From the NCBI RefSeq assembly GCF_008017535.1, contig NZ_VRUA01000019.1, positions 1 to 64,000 on the forward strand: 64,000 nucleotides of DNA. The letters run 5' to 3'. Below, piece by piece: positions 7,912 through 16,798 of the stretch. Below the pieces are notes generated by a model. The model ran no database searches and was not told the origin of the DNA. It saw only the letters and a list, made by a program, of their open reading frames with translations. The stretch is from Ottowia flava. GTDB taxonomy: Bacteria > Pseudomonadota > Gammaproteobacteria > Burkholderiales > Burkholderiaceae_C. Each line of letters begins with the position of its first letter. Position 1 is the first letter of the stretch. The translations under genes were made by a program, and so were the position numbers.

Positions 7912-9219
7912 TCAGCGCAGGTTGCTGGCCACGCGGCTGCGCATGCGGTGCACGTCCAGTGCCGAGACTTCCGGCGCGCCGTTGCCCCAGCTGGCGCGCA
8001 GGTAGGTCAGGACGGCGGCGATTTCGCGGTCGCTCAGCACCAGCGTGAAGGGCGGCATGCCGAACGGACGCGGGTGGCCGGCGGTATCGGGGGCGAAGCC
8101 CCCGTAGAGCAGGGTTTGCAGCAGGTTGTCGGTCTGCGCCATGGTCACGGCGCGGTTGCCGGCCAGCGGCGGGTAGGCCCCGCGCACGCCCTGGCCCTGG
8201 GCGCCGTGGCAGTCGACGCAGTGCTGCTGGTAGAGCTTTTCGCCTGCGACCACGGCGGAGGTGCGCACGGGCGGACGGTCGCGCGTGGGTGCGGGCCCCT
8301 CGGTAGGCGGCAGCGCCTTCAGGTAATCGGCCATGGCGCGCAGGTCGGGTTCGCTCAGGTATTGCGTGCCCTGGGTGACGACTTCCGTCATCGGGCCGCT
8401 GACCTGGCCGTGGGGCGCGACGCCGGTGCGCAGCAGGGCAACGATCTCGTCCACCGGCCAATCGGCCATGCCGGCTTCGCGCGGGGACACGAGCGAGGGC
8501 GCGTACCAGCCTTCGCTGGCCATCAGCCCGCCGCCCAGGCTTTGCCAGTCGCCGCCGCCCCAGCCGTCGCGCGGCGCGTGACAGGCCGAGCAATGCGCCA
8601 CGGCGTAGGTCAGGTAGGCGCCACGCACGATGGTGGGGCTGTTCTTGCCGGGGGCGGGCAGCGAGGGCGACGCGCCCGCCTTGAAGTACAGCGCGCGCCA
8701 CACCGCCAGCGCGGCCTGCGTACCGTAAGGCCAGCGCAGGTCGTGGTCGGGCACCTGGGTGCGCACCGGCTTCAGGCTGCGGAAGTGGGCGAACAGCGCG
8801 TCGGCGTCTTCGCGCGTGAGCGCGGTGGTGTGTGTGTACGGGAAGGCCGGGTACAGCAGGCGGCCGTCCGCGCCGCGGCCGTAGTGCAGCGCGCGCCAGA
8901 AGGTGGCGGCGTTCCACTGGCCGATGCCGGTGTCGGCGTCGGGGGTGAGGTTGCTGGTGTAGAGCGTGCCGAACGGTGTCGGGATGGCGCGGCCCCCCGC
9001 ACCCGCGACGCCGCCGCGCGTCGTGTGGCAGGCCATGCAGTTGCCGGCGCGCGCCAGGTAGGCGCCGCGTTCCAGCAGCGCGGGGTCGTTGGTGGCGGGC
9101 GCCGTGGCGCTGGCGCCGCTGACGTCCACGCCGTCGCCGAAGTTGATCCACCACAGCCAGGCGCAGGCCAGCAGCAACAGCGCGATCAGCCCGCCGCCGA
9201 TCCAGACCAGGCGCTTCAT
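7912..9219 (-). CDS. Membrane-anchored triheme cytochrome c
   Basis: Three CXXCH haem sites (CMACH, CSACH, CVDCH) are spaced through 435 residues, the layout of the cytochrome subunit of membrane alcohol, gluconate and aldehyde dehydrogenases. The N-terminus (MKRLVWIGGGLIALLLLACAWLWW) is an uncleaved anchor, leaving the haem domains in the periplasm. The start is fixed by an ATGA overlap with the diheme cytochrome upstream. No dehydrogenase catalytic subunit is adjacent, so the electron donor is unknown. It is the last gene of the fecR-ompA-cytochrome operon. Confidence 0.88.
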   Translation of the reverse strand: MKRLVWIGGGLIALLLLACAWLWWINFGDGVDVSGASATAPATNDPALLERGAYLARAGNCMACHTTRGGVAGAGGRAIPTPFGTLYTSNLTPDADTGIGQWNAATFWRALHYGRGADGRLLYPAFPYTHTTALTREDADALFAHFRSLKPVRTQVPDHDLRWPYGTQAALAVWRALYFKAGASPSLPAPGKNSPTIVRGAYLTYAVAHCSACHAPRDGWGGGDWQSLGGGLMASEGWYAPSLVSPREAGMADWPVDEIVALLRTGVAPHGQVSGPMTEVVTQGTQYLSEPDLRAMADYLKALPPTEGPAPTRDRPPVRTSAVVAGEKLYQQHCVDCHGAQGQGVRGAYPPLAGNRAVTMAQTDNLLQTLLYGGFAPDTAGHPRPFGMPPFTLVLSDREIAAVLTYLRASWGNGAPEVSALDVHRMRSRVASNLR

Positions 9220-9974
9220 CGCGCGGCCCCGGGCAGCGGCGCAGTGCCGCATTTCAGGTCGGGCGCGCCGGCCGGCACCTCAGGCAGCCTGGGCGCGGGG
9301 CTCGGGTCGGTGGGTACGGGTTGCGCAGCCAACCAGCTGACGACGGCGTAGGCATCGCTGTCGCTCAGGCGGCGCACCACGTCGGCCATGCAGTCGGGCG
9401 CGTGGGCGCGGCGCTGTCCGGTGCGCCAGCCGCCCAATTGCGCCATCAGGTAGTCCAGCGGCAGGCCCAGCAGGCCAGGGACCTGGGGCAGGGCGCCCGT
9501 CAGCGCCTGCCCGTGGCATTGCACGCAGGCGGGCAGACGCAGCGAGGGGTCGCCGTGCAGGGCCAAGTCGCGTCCGCGGGCCAGCACCGGCGCGGCGGCG
9601 CGCTGGGCGGGGGCTACCGGCGCCGGGTAGGGCACCTGCAGGTTGGCGAAGTGCTGGGCAATTTCGTGCAGGTAGGCGTCGGACAGCGGGTCGACCAGAC
9701 GCGTCATCAGCCCGTAGTGGCGCCGACCGTCGCGGAAGTTGAGCAGCTGGTTGTACAGGTAGCCCGCTGGCTTGCCGGCCAGGCGCGGGTAATAGCCGTC
9801 CGGGCCCGCCCGACCCTGGTCACCATGGCACGCGGTACAGGCCTGTGTGCGCTGGGCCATGTCGTCGACAAAGCGCGGCGCGGCGGCCAGCGCGGGCGCC
9901 AGTGCGATCAGCGCAGCGGCCAACGCGGCCCGCAGGCCCGGGGCCACGCCTCGAATACGAAACGCGCGGCCCAT
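9216..9974 (-). CDS. Periplasmic diheme cytochrome c (c4-like)
   Basis: A signal peptide (residues about 1-31, ending ALAAAP) precedes two class I cytochrome domains, with CTACH and CVQCH haem sites about 115 residues apart. The first domain has the c4-type sequence GDQGRAGPDGYYPRLAGKPAGYLYNQL. The 252-residue length is a little longer than cytochrome c4 because of a proline-rich tail. It starts 5 bp after the ompA stop and overlaps the triheme gene by 4 bp, so the two cytochromes are translationally coupled and probably exchange electrons. Confidence 0.88.
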   Translation of the reverse strand: MGRAFRIRGVAPGLRAALAAALIALAPALAAAPRFVDDMAQRTQACTACHGDQGRAGPDGYYPRLAGKPAGYLYNQLLNFRDGRRHYGLMTRLVDPLSDAYLHEIAQHFANLQVPYPAPVAPAQRAAAPVLARGRDLALHGDPSLRLPACVQCHGQALTGALPQVPGLLGLPLDYLMAQLGGWRTGQRRAHAPDCMADVVRRLSDSDAYAVVSWLAAQPVPTDPSPAPRLPEVPAGAPDLKCGTAPLPGAAR

Positions 9975-9979
9975 GCCGG

Positions 9980-10582
9980 TCAGCGGATGGTGATTTCGGC
10001 GCGGCGGTTACGCGGCTCGGGCGTGTTGTCGGGCGTGGGCACGACCGGCTGACGCTCGCCGCGACCGACCGCGTCGACGCGCGCGCGGTCGAAGCCGCGC
10101 GACACCAGCAGGTCGCGGATGGCCGACGCACGCTGCAGCGAAAGCTGGTCGTTCGATTCCACCGTGCCGACGCTGTCGGTGTGGCCAGTCACGATGATCT
10201 CGCCTCCCGGACGAGCTGTGGCGCGCGCCAGCACATCGGCCAACTGGTTGGTGGATTCGGCGGTCAGGTGCGAGCCACCTGTCTCGAAGTACAGCGTGAG
10301 TTGCTGCTCCGGCGCCGGCTGGGCCGCCAGCAGCTGTTGGTAGCGGCGGTTGACCTGCTCGGGCGTCAGCTGATCGGTTTCGAGCTGTTGCTGGGCACTG
10401 ACCTTGGCTTCGCTGTAGGGCGTGGTCAGCACGGTGCTGGCTTCGCGCGAACGCACCTCGACCGCGCCCTGGCGACCTTCCTGAGGCAGCAGCACGACCC
10501 GGGTGGCGGGAGCGCAGCCGGCAACGACCGTGCCCAGCAGCATCAGGCCGAGCAGGCGGGTCACTGGCTTGGCGGCGTTCAT
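9980..10582 (-). CDS. OmpA-family lipoprotein
   Basis: The protein has a lipoprotein signal (LLGTVVAGC) and a C-terminal OmpA-like peptidoglycan-binding domain, seen in LTLYFETGGSHLTAESTNQL ... VTGHTDSVGTVESNDQLSLQRA ... VDAVGRGERQPVVPTPDNTPEPRNRRAEI. The linker (residues about 20-95) is short and charged. It is probably tethered to the outer membrane and grips peptidoglycan. Its start overlaps the end of the FecR-domain gene by 4 bp (ATGA), so the two are made together. Confidence 0.88.
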   Translation of the reverse strand: MNAAKPVTRLLGLMLLGTVVAGCAPATRVVLLPQEGRQGAVEVRSREASTVLTTPYSEAKVSAQQQLETDQLTPEQVNRRYQQLLAAQPAPEQQLTLYFETGGSHLTAESTNQLADVLARATARPGGEIIVTGHTDSVGTVESNDQLSLQRASAIRDLLVSRGFDRARVDAVGRGERQPVVPTPDNTPEPRNRRAEITIR

Positions 10583-11082
10583 GGGCTTTCCTCCACGATG
10601 AAGTCGGTGCCGCGCACGCCGATCACCGTGGTCGGCGTGGTGACTTTGACGTGTTCAGGTTTGATCTTGGCGATCAGCCCCGTCACCATGCGCAGGCTGC
10701 CGCGCGCCAGGCTGACCATCAGGTTGCCGTCCTGCGTGGTGGGGTCGAAATCGAAGGTAGAAAGGTCGACCGAACTCTCGGGCCCGACGGCCAGCACCGT
10801 GCCATCTTTCAATGTGAGCGCGGCGCTGCTCTTGGAGCCGGTCAACACGCGGTCGGAGGCCATCAGCGCGCCGCCCACCAAGGCAGCACTGCGCACATTG
10901 CCGCGCACCACGGTGACCTCGCCCTGGACGGTCTTGAAGGTGCCGTGGCGCGCATCGCCAGCGATGGTGGCGCGCTGCGTTGTGGAAGCGGCCGGTGCAG
11001 GGGTTTGGGCCAGCACGGCCGAGGCGGCTAGCAGGCCGGCGCAGCCCATCAGGCGGGCAGTCAAGATGAATCGGGGGGGCAT
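10579..11082 (-). CDS. Secreted FecR-domain protein
   Basis: This 167-residue protein has a Sec signal peptide (residues about 1-25, ending VLAQ) followed by a single FecR-like domain, recognisable in VQGEVTVVRG...ALVGGALMASDRVLTGSKSSAALTLKDGTVLAVGPESSVDLSTFDF...VTTPTTVIGVRGTDF. Unlike FecR it has no membrane anti-sigma part and no sigma factor gene is near. In other bacteria such stand-alone FecR domains accompany OmpA proteins and CHASE2 cyclases; here cytochromes follow instead. It is the first gene of the operon, behind a good sigma-70-type promoter. Confidence 0.82.
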   Translation of the reverse strand: MPPRFILTARLMGCAGLLAASAVLAQTPAPAASTTQRATIAGDARHGTFKTVQGEVTVVRGNVRSAALVGGALMASDRVLTGSKSSAALTLKDGTVLAVGPESSVDLSTFDFDPTTQDGNLMVSLARGSLRMVTGLIAKIKPEHVKVTTPTTVIGVRGTDFIVEESP

Positions 11083-11128
11083 GACGCTCTCCAGCGGCGC
11101 GGGACTTCACAAGGCCACGCCAAAGCTT

Positions 11129-11157
11129 TTTATATGCCAATGGTACCAGCGGGCCAA
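11129..11157 (-). promoter_or_regulatory. Promoter of the fecR-ompA-cytochrome operon
   Basis: On the minus strand a TTGGCC -35 element and a TATAAA -10 element are separated by exactly 17 bp. The predicted start of transcription lies about 40 bp before the fecR ATG. Confidence 0.55.
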
Positions 11158-11275
11158 TGGGCGCGATGCGCGTGCGGCGGTGACAATCCGAACCCACGGT
11201 GGTGCCACGGCGCGGCCGCCCGTGCTGGTTGCGCGCCCGCGATACTCCCTCTTTTCAGGTTCGGCCTACCTTTTT

Positions 11276-12319
11276 GTGACCCTCGTTCTCGCCCCCATGG
11301 AAGGCCTGCTGGACCACGGCCTGCGCGACATCCTGACGCGCGCCGGGGGCGTGGACCGCTGCGTGTCCGAATTCATCCGCATCACCGACCAGCTGCTGCC
11401 ACCCCGCAGCTTCATCCGCGTGGTGCCGGAGCTGCTGCGCGGCAGCCGCACGCGCTCGGGCGTGCCGGTGCGGCCGCAGCTGCTGGGGTCCGACCCGGTT
11501 TGCGTGGCCGAGAACGCCGCGCGCCTGGCCGAGCTGGCCCCGGCCGGCATCGACCTGAACTTCGGCTGCCCCGCCAAGACCGTCAACCGCCACCGTGGCG
11601 GCGCCGTGCTGCTGAACGAGCCCGAACTGGTCCACGCCATCGTCGCCGCTGTGCGCCGCGCCGTGCCGGCGGCGATCCCGGTGTCGGCCAAGATGCGCCT
11701 GGGCTACGAGGACGACGGCCCCATGCTCGACTGCGCCCGCGCCATCGAGGCGGCCGGCGCCAGCGAACTCGCCGTGCACGCGCGCACCAAGGCGCAGGGC
11801 TACAAGCCGCCTGCTTACTGGGACGCCATCGCGCGCATCCGCGCCGAAGTGCGCCTGCCCATGATCGCCAACGGTGACATCTGGAACGTGGCCGACGCCT
11901 GGCGCTGCCGCGCCGAAACCGGCTGCCATGACCTGATGCTGGGCCGCAGCATGGTGCGCCGCCCCGGTCTGGCGCTGGCGATTGCGCAAAGCCAGGCGCC
12001 GAAGGACCCGCTGGGCGGCACCGCAGAAGGCGTGCCGTCCGACACCGACCCGGCCGTGCGGGCCCTACCATGGCGCCGGATCGAGCCACTGCTGGTGGAT
12101 TTCTGGGCCGACGTCAGCTCGCGTGTGGAGCGCCGCCACCGGGCGGGGCGCCTCAAGCTGTGGCTGACCTATCTGCGCCACGCCTACCCGGAGGCCGACC
12201 AGGCGTTCGACGCGCTGCGCCGCATCAACGACGCCCCCGCTATCGACGCCTGGATACTATCGATTCAGGAGCGGCTTGCGCAGGTGGTTGTAGCGCCAGA
12301 GGCCGATTTTGTTCTGTAA
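11276..12319 (+). CDS. dusC: tRNA-dihydrouridine(16) synthase
   Basis: A flavin enzyme that reduces uridine in tRNA. The opening LVLAPMEGLLDHGLRDIL and the active-site cysteine Cys98 in LNFGCPAKTVNRHRGGA are diagnostic for Dus, and the sequence around Cys98 fits the DusC subgroup. Phosphate-binding IANGDI and MLGRSM follow. The start taken is the GTG just before LVLAPMEG: homologues begin there, although the frame is open much further upstream. Residues from about 326 (AWILSIQERLAQ and onwards to the stop) are encoded by a reversed copy of the dispersed repeat, so the native C-terminus has been replaced or extended. Confidence 0.9.
   Translation: MTLVLAPMEGLLDHGLRDILTRAGGVDRCVSEFIRITDQLLPPRSFIRVVPELLRGSRTRSGVPVRPQLLGSDPVCVAENAARLAELAPAGIDLNFGCPAKTVNRHRGGAVLLNEPELVHAIVAAVRRAVPAAIPVSAKMRLGYEDDGPMLDCARAIEAAGASELAVHARTKAQGYKPPAYWDAIARIRAEVRLPMIANGDIWNVADAWRCRAETGCHDLMLGRSMVRRPGLALAIAQSQAPKDPLGGTAEGVPSDTDPAVRALPWRRIEPLLVDFWADVSSRVERRHRAGRLKLWLTYLRHAYPEADQAFDALRRINDAPAIDAWILSIQERLAQVVVAPEADFVL
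12254..12315 (-). repeat. Dispersed repeat, copy 5 (reverse, inside the dusC 3' end)
   Basis: On the minus strand it reads AAAATCGGCCTCTGGCGC, then TACAACCACCTGCGCAAG, then CGCTCCTGAATCGATAG. It is one of the best-conserved copies, although it is read as protein on the plus strand. Confidence 0.88.
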
Positions 12320-12383
12320 TGGGGTGCAGCGCTGCGTCGCACCGCTGACCTTGCTGTCTTGTTCTTGTTGAAGGGTTTCACCT

Positions 12384-13355
12384 GTGGCTTCCAGCCTGCT
12401 CTTGCTGATCGACGACATCGCCGCTGTCCTGGACGATGTGGCCGTCATGACCAAGGTCGCGGCCCGCAAATCGGCCGCCATGGCCGACGATGTGGCCGTG
12501 CTGACCAAGCTGTCGGCCAAGAAGACCGCCGGCGTGCTGGGCGACGACTTGGCGCTCAACGCGCAGCAGGTCACCGGCGTCAGCGCCAACCGCGAGATCC
12601 CGGTGGTCTGGCAAGTCGCCAAGGGTTCGATGGTCAACAAAGCCATCCTGGTGCCCGCGGCGCTGGCCATCAGCGCCTTCGCGCCCTGGGCCGTCACGCC
12701 GCTGCTGATGGTCGGCGGCGCCTTCCTGTGCTTTGAAGGCTTCGAAAAAGTCGCCCACAAGTTCCTGCACAAGGAAGAGGCCGACAGCCACGAAGCCGAA
12801 CTGAAAGCCGCCGTGGCCGACCCCAACGTCGATATGGCCGCCATGGAAAAGGACAAGATCAAGGGCGCCGTGCGCACCGACTTCATCCTGTCGGCCGAGA
12901 TCATCGCCATCACCCTCGGCGCCGTCGCCGGGCAGGACTTCTGGACCCAGCTGGCGGTGCTCACCGGCATCGCCCTCATCATGACCGTGGGCGTCTACGG
13001 CCTGGTCGGCGGCATCGTCAAACTGGACGACCTGGGCCTGTACCTCAGCCAGAAGGCCAGCAGCACCGCGCAGTCGATCGGCCGCGGCATCCTGTGGCTG
13101 GCGCCCTGGTTGATGAAATTCCTGTCGGTCGCCGGCACCGCCGCCATGTTTCTGGTCGGCGGTGGCATCATTGTGCACGGCATCCCGGCGCTGCACCACC
13201 TGGTCACCGACTGGAAGACCGCCGCCGGAGGTATCGGCTGGCTGGTCGAGATGCTGGCCAACGCCGGCGTCGGCATCGTCACCGGCGGCATCGTCGTGGC
13301 GGCGGTCACGCTGTTTCAGAAACTGCGCGGCAAGAAGCCAGCGGCGGCGCATTGA
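12384..13355 (+). CDS. DUF808 (YedI-like) inner-membrane protein
   Basis: The 323-residue protein begins [39 protein letters not shown] and carries the [16 protein letters not shown] block, the signature of DUF808/YedI proteins. About four or five hydrophobic segments follow between residues 85 and 310 (for example [23 protein letters not shown] and the [15 protein letters not shown] region). The start is GTG. The family is widely conserved but has no established function. It follows dusC by 64 bp and could be co-transcribed. Confidence 0.88.
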   Translation: MASSLLLLIDDIAAVLDDVAVMTKVAARKSAAMADDVAVLTKLSAKKTAGVLGDDLALNAQQVTGVSANREIPVVWQVAKGSMVNKAILVPAALAISAFAPWAVTPLLMVGGAFLCFEGFEKVAHKFLHKEEADSHEAELKAAVADPNVDMAAMEKDKIKGAVRTDFILSAEIIAITLGAVAGQDFWTQLAVLTGIALIMTVGVYGLVGGIVKLDDLGLYLSQKASSTAQSIGRGILWLAPWLMKFLSVAGTAAMFLVGGGIIVHGIPALHHLVTDWKTAAGGIGWLVEMLANAGVGIVTGGIVVAAVTLFQKLRGKKPAAAH

Positions 13356-13504
13356 TGCAGGCCTGGGCCCCTGGCTGGGCTACTGTCGGTTTTCGCGCAG
13401 GCCAGGCAGCACCGGCGCACTAGGAAAACTACCTACTGGGTGATACCCAGCTGGTAAGCGCACGAACTGGCAGACGCGCTCGCCCTCCAGACCGCATTAC
13501 AAGT

Positions 13505-13558
13505 CTTTTATGGCTGTGGGCATTGCTGGATCAGCGCAGCCAGCTATCCATAGTGAAG
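13505..13558 (+). repeat. Dispersed repeat, copy 6 (strongly decayed)
   Basis: Only the right end (CAGCGCAGCCAGCTATCCATAG) resembles the family. The rest of this 237-bp gap between convergent genes holds nothing else recognisable. Confidence 0.3.
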
Positions 13559-13592
13559 CAAAGCGGTCACCGACTGACGGCGACACGGCTGC

Positions 13593-14519
13593 TCATGTTG
13601 CAGCGGGCTTCGCCTCCGGCCAAGCCGCAAACCGCGCCACCAGATGCTCCACCAGCGCGTGCACGCGCGCGGGCACGAAGCGGTTGCTGGGCAGCGTGGC
13701 GTACAAGGTGTAGGGCTGGCCGGCCCAGTCGGGCAGCAGGGCGACCAGTTGGCCGCGCTGCAGGGCGGCGTGCACGTCCAGCCGGGACTTGTAGACGATG
13801 CCGGCGCCGGCCATGGCCCATTCGCGCGCAACGGCGCCGTCGTCGGCGCTGCGGTCGCCGCTGATGGGCACGTCCAGCTGTTCGCCAGCGCGCTCGAAGG
13901 ACCAGCGCTGTTCGCGCCGCCCGCCGATCTGCAGGGCAATGCAGTTGTGCTGCGCCAGCTCGCGCGGGTGCGTGGGCGTGCCGCGCCGCTGCAGGTAGGC
14001 GGGTGCGGCGCAGGCCACGCGCCGCGTGGTGCACAGCGGGCGCGCGACCAGCTGCGAGTCGCGCAGTTCGGCCGCGCCGTAGCGCAGGGCCAGGTCGACC
14101 GCGTCGCGCCGCACATCCAGCACCTGATCGCTGGCCGACAGGGCGATCTGCACGCCGGGGTGCTGCGCCAGGAAGTCGTCCAGCCAGGGCAGCAGCACGC
14201 TGCGCCCCAGATCGGACGACACGGCCAGGCGGATGCCGCCACGCAGCGCGCCCACCGCGGCCGACGCCTGGCTGGCGCCTTCGTCGATCAGCTCCAGCGC
14301 GCGGGTGGCGTAGTCCAGCAGGGTCTGGCCCTGCGGCGTCAGGCGCATGGCGCGGGTGGACCGCTCGAACAGGCGCACCTGCAACTGCGCTTCCAGCCGC
14401 TTGAGCATGGCGCTGGCCGCCGCTGGGGTAACGCCCAGCGCCCGCGCCGCCGCTGTCAACGAGCCGCCTCGCGCGGTCTCAACCAGCACGCGCAGGTCAC
14501 TCAGATTTTCAAACTGCAT
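13593..14519 (-). CDS. LysR-family transcriptional regulator
   Basis: The 308-residue protein has an N-terminal winged helix-turn-helix (residues about 5-62, with SLTAAARALGVTPAAASAMLKRLEAQLQVRLFERSTRAMRLT) and a periplasmic-binding-like effector domain beginning near residue 92 (GGIRLAVSSDLGRSVLLPWL). It lies divergent from the quinone-oxidoreductase-like gene with an 85-bp shared control region, so it probably regulates that gene in response to an unknown ligand. It resembles the CrgA/AaeR-like subgroup. Confidence 0.92.
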   Translation of the reverse strand: MQFENLSDLRVLVETARGGSLTAAARALGVTPAAASAMLKRLEAQLQVRLFERSTRAMRLTPQGQTLLDYATRALELIDEGASQASAAVGALRGGIRLAVSSDLGRSVLLPWLDDFLAQHPGVQIALSASDQVLDVRRDAVDLALRYGAAELRDSQLVARPLCTTRRVACAAPAYLQRRGTPTHPRELAQHNCIALQIGGRREQRWSFERAGEQLDVPISGDRSADDGAVAREWAMAGAGIVYKSRLDVHAALQRGQLVALLPDWAGQPYTLYATLPSNRFVPARVHALVEHLVARFAAWPEAKPAAT

Positions 14520-14547
14520 TTGAAGAATATGGAAATGATTCGGTATT

Positions 14548-14561
14548 CACAAAGCATTGTG
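14548..14561. promoter_or_regulatory. Candidate LysR operator half-site dyad
   Basis: CACAA and TTGTG flank 4 bp in the middle of the divergent intergenic region. This is the only dyad there, but it is short. Confidence 0.35.
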
Positions 14562-14604
14562 CATTTTCTACAGTGACTCTCATCTTCTTTTTTGGAGCCC
14601 CGAG

Positions 14605-15615
14605 ATGAAAGCCGTTGGCTACTTCACCCCTCAACCGATCGACCACGCCGATGCGCTGCTCGACCTCGATTTGCCCACGCCCACGCCCGGCGCGCACGAC
14701 CTGCTGGTGCGGGTGAAGGCGGTGTCGGTCAACCCGGTGGACGTCAAGGTGCGCGCTTCGGCCACGCCCAAGGACGGCAGCGCGCGCATCCTGGGCTGGG
14801 ACGCGGTGGGTGTCGTCGAGGGCATGGGCGCCGACGTGCAGGGCTTTGCGGTGGGCGACCGCGTGTACTACGCCGGCGATCTGACGCGACCGGGCACCAA
14901 CGCCGAGCTGCACGCCGTGGACGCCCGCATCGCCGCGCACGCCCCCAAGACCCTGAACGACGCCGAAGCCGCGGCGCTGCCGCTGACCAGCATCACCGCT
15001 TGGGAATTGCTGTTCGACCGCCTGGCCGTGCCGGCCGGTGGCGGACAGGGTCAAACCCTGTTGGTGATGGGCGGCGCGGGCGGCGTCGGTTCCATGCTGA
15101 CGCAGCTGGCGCGCGAGCTGACGGAGCTGCGCGTGGTCGCCACCGCCTCACGGCCCGAGACGCGCGCCTGGAGCCTGGACCACGGCGCGCACGACGTGAT
15201 TGACCACCGCCAGCCGCTGGCGCCGCAATTGGCGGCGCTGGGCTTGCCGCAGATCGACCTGGTCGCGGGGCTGACGCACACCCCGCACTACTTTGCGCAG
15301 TACGTCGACTGCCTGCGCCCGCAAGGCCGCATCGCGCTGATCGACGACATGGACACGCTGAACGTGGTGCCGCTGAAGGCCAAAAGCCTGTCGCTGCACT
15401 GGGAGATGATGTTCACCCGCTCAATGTTCGGCACCGCCGACATGGCGCGCCAGGGCGCGCTGCTGGCCGAGGTCGCCCAACTGGCGGACGCCGGCCGCAT
15501 CCGCAGCACGCTGACCGAGGAATTCGGCCCGCTCAATGCCGCCAACCTGCGCCGCGCCCACGCGCGGGTCGAAAGCGGCAAGATGATCGGCAAGGCCGTG
15601 CTGGCGGGCTTTTGA
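14605..15615 (+). CDS. Zinc-independent alcohol dehydrogenase / quinone oxidoreductase family protein
   Basis: A medium-chain dehydrogenase/reductase of 336 residues, of the NADPH:quinone-oxidoreductase type. It has the GroES-like N-domain (VKAVSVNPVDVKVR, ILGWDAVGVVEGMG) and the nucleotide loop LLVMGGAGGVGSMLTQLA. The cysteine and histidine zinc ligands of true alcohol dehydrogenases are absent, and it ends in HARVESGKMIGKAVLAGF as in ZADH1/YogA proteins. The ATG chosen has GGAG 8 bp upstream. It is likely regulated by the divergent LysR protein, and such pairs often respond to electrophiles or quinones (inference). Confidence 0.88.
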   Translation: MKAVGYFTPQPIDHADALLDLDLPTPTPGAHDLLVRVKAVSVNPVDVKVRASATPKDGSARILGWDAVGVVEGMGADVQGFAVGDRVYYAGDLTRPGTNAELHAVDARIAAHAPKTLNDAEAAALPLTSITAWELLFDRLAVPAGGGQGQTLLVMGGAGGVGSMLTQLARELTELRVVATASRPETRAWSLDHGAHDVIDHRQPLAPQLAALGLPQIDLVAGLTHTPHYFAQYVDCLRPQGRIALIDDMDTLNVVPLKAKSLSLHWEMMFTRSMFGTADMARQGALLAEVAQLADAGRIRSTLTEEFGPLNAANLRRAHARVESGKMIGKAVLAGF

Positions 15616-15639
15616 GCGGTCTGGAAGCAGAGGCCGGAT

Positions 15640-15702
15640 TTATATAAGGAATTGGCCTCTTTCCCTACTGCCATCTGCGCGACCAGCTATTGAAATGGAA
15701 GC
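15640..15702 (+). repeat. Dispersed repeat, copy 7 (forward)
   Basis: It reads GGAATTGGCCTCTTTCCC, then TACTGCCATCTGCGCGACC, then AGCTATTGAAATGG. It lies between the convergent stops of the oxidoreductase and the Bug receptor. Confidence 0.82.
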
Positions 15703-15756
15703 AAGTGTCGCTCAAGTCGGGGGGGTGCCGATGGGGCATCGCCAGCCCCCCGTCGC

Positions 15757-16740
15757 TCACTGCAGCGGCAACTTCACCGCTTCCACCAGGCGCTTCCAGC
15801 GTGCGATTTCTTCTTTCTGGTATTTCAGCATCTCGGCGGGCGTGGTGGCCAGTTGCTCGCTGCCCTGGCGGGCGTAGAACTCGTGCACTTCGGCGGAGTT
15901 GCTGGCTTGGCGGAACAGCTCGGCCAAGCGCTTGATTGCGGGGGCCGGGGTTTTGGCGGGGACGGCGGCGGCGACCCAGTTGACGGCCAGGAAGTCGGGG
16001 TAACCGGCGTCGACGATGGTGGGCACGTCCGGCAGCAGCTGGTAGCGCTTGGCCGCCGTGAACGCCAGTGCGCGGGCGCGGCCGCCCTTTACGAGCTCGA
16101 CTGCGCCGGAGGCGTCGACCACGGCGAAGTCGACGGTGTTGCTGACCACGGCGTTGATCGCGTCGCCCGCGCCCTTGAAGTTGACCAGCGTGGTTTTCAT
16201 CTTGGCCAGGTCGTTCAGCCATTCCGAGTACAGCGTGTACGAGATCGAGCCCGAGCCGTAGTTGAGCGCGCCGGGGCGCTTGCGCGCATCGGCGACCAGG
16301 TCGGCCAGCGTGCGGTACGGCGAGTTGGCGGGCACGATGATCAGGCACGGGCCGCGCGAGAGCAGCGAGATCGGCGCGAAGTCGGTCAGCGGGTCGTAGG
16401 GCAGCTTGCGGAAGGTGGCGGCGTTGGTCGACAGCGTGGAGTTGCTGCCCAGAAACACCGTGTAGCCATCGGCCGGCGCGTTCAGCACCGTCTGCACGGC
16501 GATGAAGCCGTTGCCGCCGGGCTTGTTTTCGACCACCGCGCCATGGCCGGTCAGCTCGCCCAGCACGCGGGCGTACAGGCGCGCCGTCGTGTCGGTGCCG
16601 CTGCCCGACGGAAAGGGCACGACCAGCCGCAACGGCCGGCTGGGAAAGACGTCGGCGGCATGGGCGCCAGTCACCAGGGCGGCGGCCGCACCGGCGACGC
16701 TGAGAATGAATTGGCGGCGATTCGAGGCAAGGTTTTTCAT
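15757..16740 (-). CDS. Bug-family (TctC-like) periplasmic solute-binding receptor
   Basis: The 327-residue protein has an N-terminal RRQF...AAALVTGAHAAD signal (Tat- or Sec-type) and the Bug signature PSRPLRLVVPFPSGSGTDTTAR, with the later PDVPTIVDAGYPDF segment. Bug receptors bind carboxylates with high affinity and are greatly expanded in Burkholderiales, often without a TctAB transporter beside them, as here. It is the last gene of a crotonase-CaiB-acyl-CoA dehydrogenase cluster, so its ligand is probably the carboxylic acid degraded by those enzymes. The ATG chosen is preceded by GGAG. Confidence 0.9.
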   Translation of the reverse strand: MKNLASNRRQFILSVAGAAAALVTGAHAADVFPSRPLRLVVPFPSGSGTDTTARLYARVLGELTGHGAVVENKPGGNGFIAVQTVLNAPADGYTVFLGSNSTLSTNAATFRKLPYDPLTDFAPISLLSRGPCLIIVPANSPYRTLADLVADARKRPGALNYGSGSISYTLYSEWLNDLAKMKTTLVNFKGAGDAINAVVSNTVDFAVVDASGAVELVKGGRARALAFTAAKRYQLLPDVPTIVDAGYPDFLAVNWVAAAVPAKTPAPAIKRLAELFRQASNSAEVHEFYARQGSEQLATTPAEMLKYQKEEIARWKRLVEAVKLPLQ

Positions 16741-16798
16741 GGTGTCTCCGTAAGGGTGAATCCGCTGCGCTGGCGGCGGCAAGGGTGTTGAGTGAGAG

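Noticed and set aside
9845-11275. Long open frame running into dusC from upstream
   Set aside because: It is antisense to the cytochrome, ompA and fecR genes and has no protein-like sequence. DusC homologues start at the GTG at 11276.
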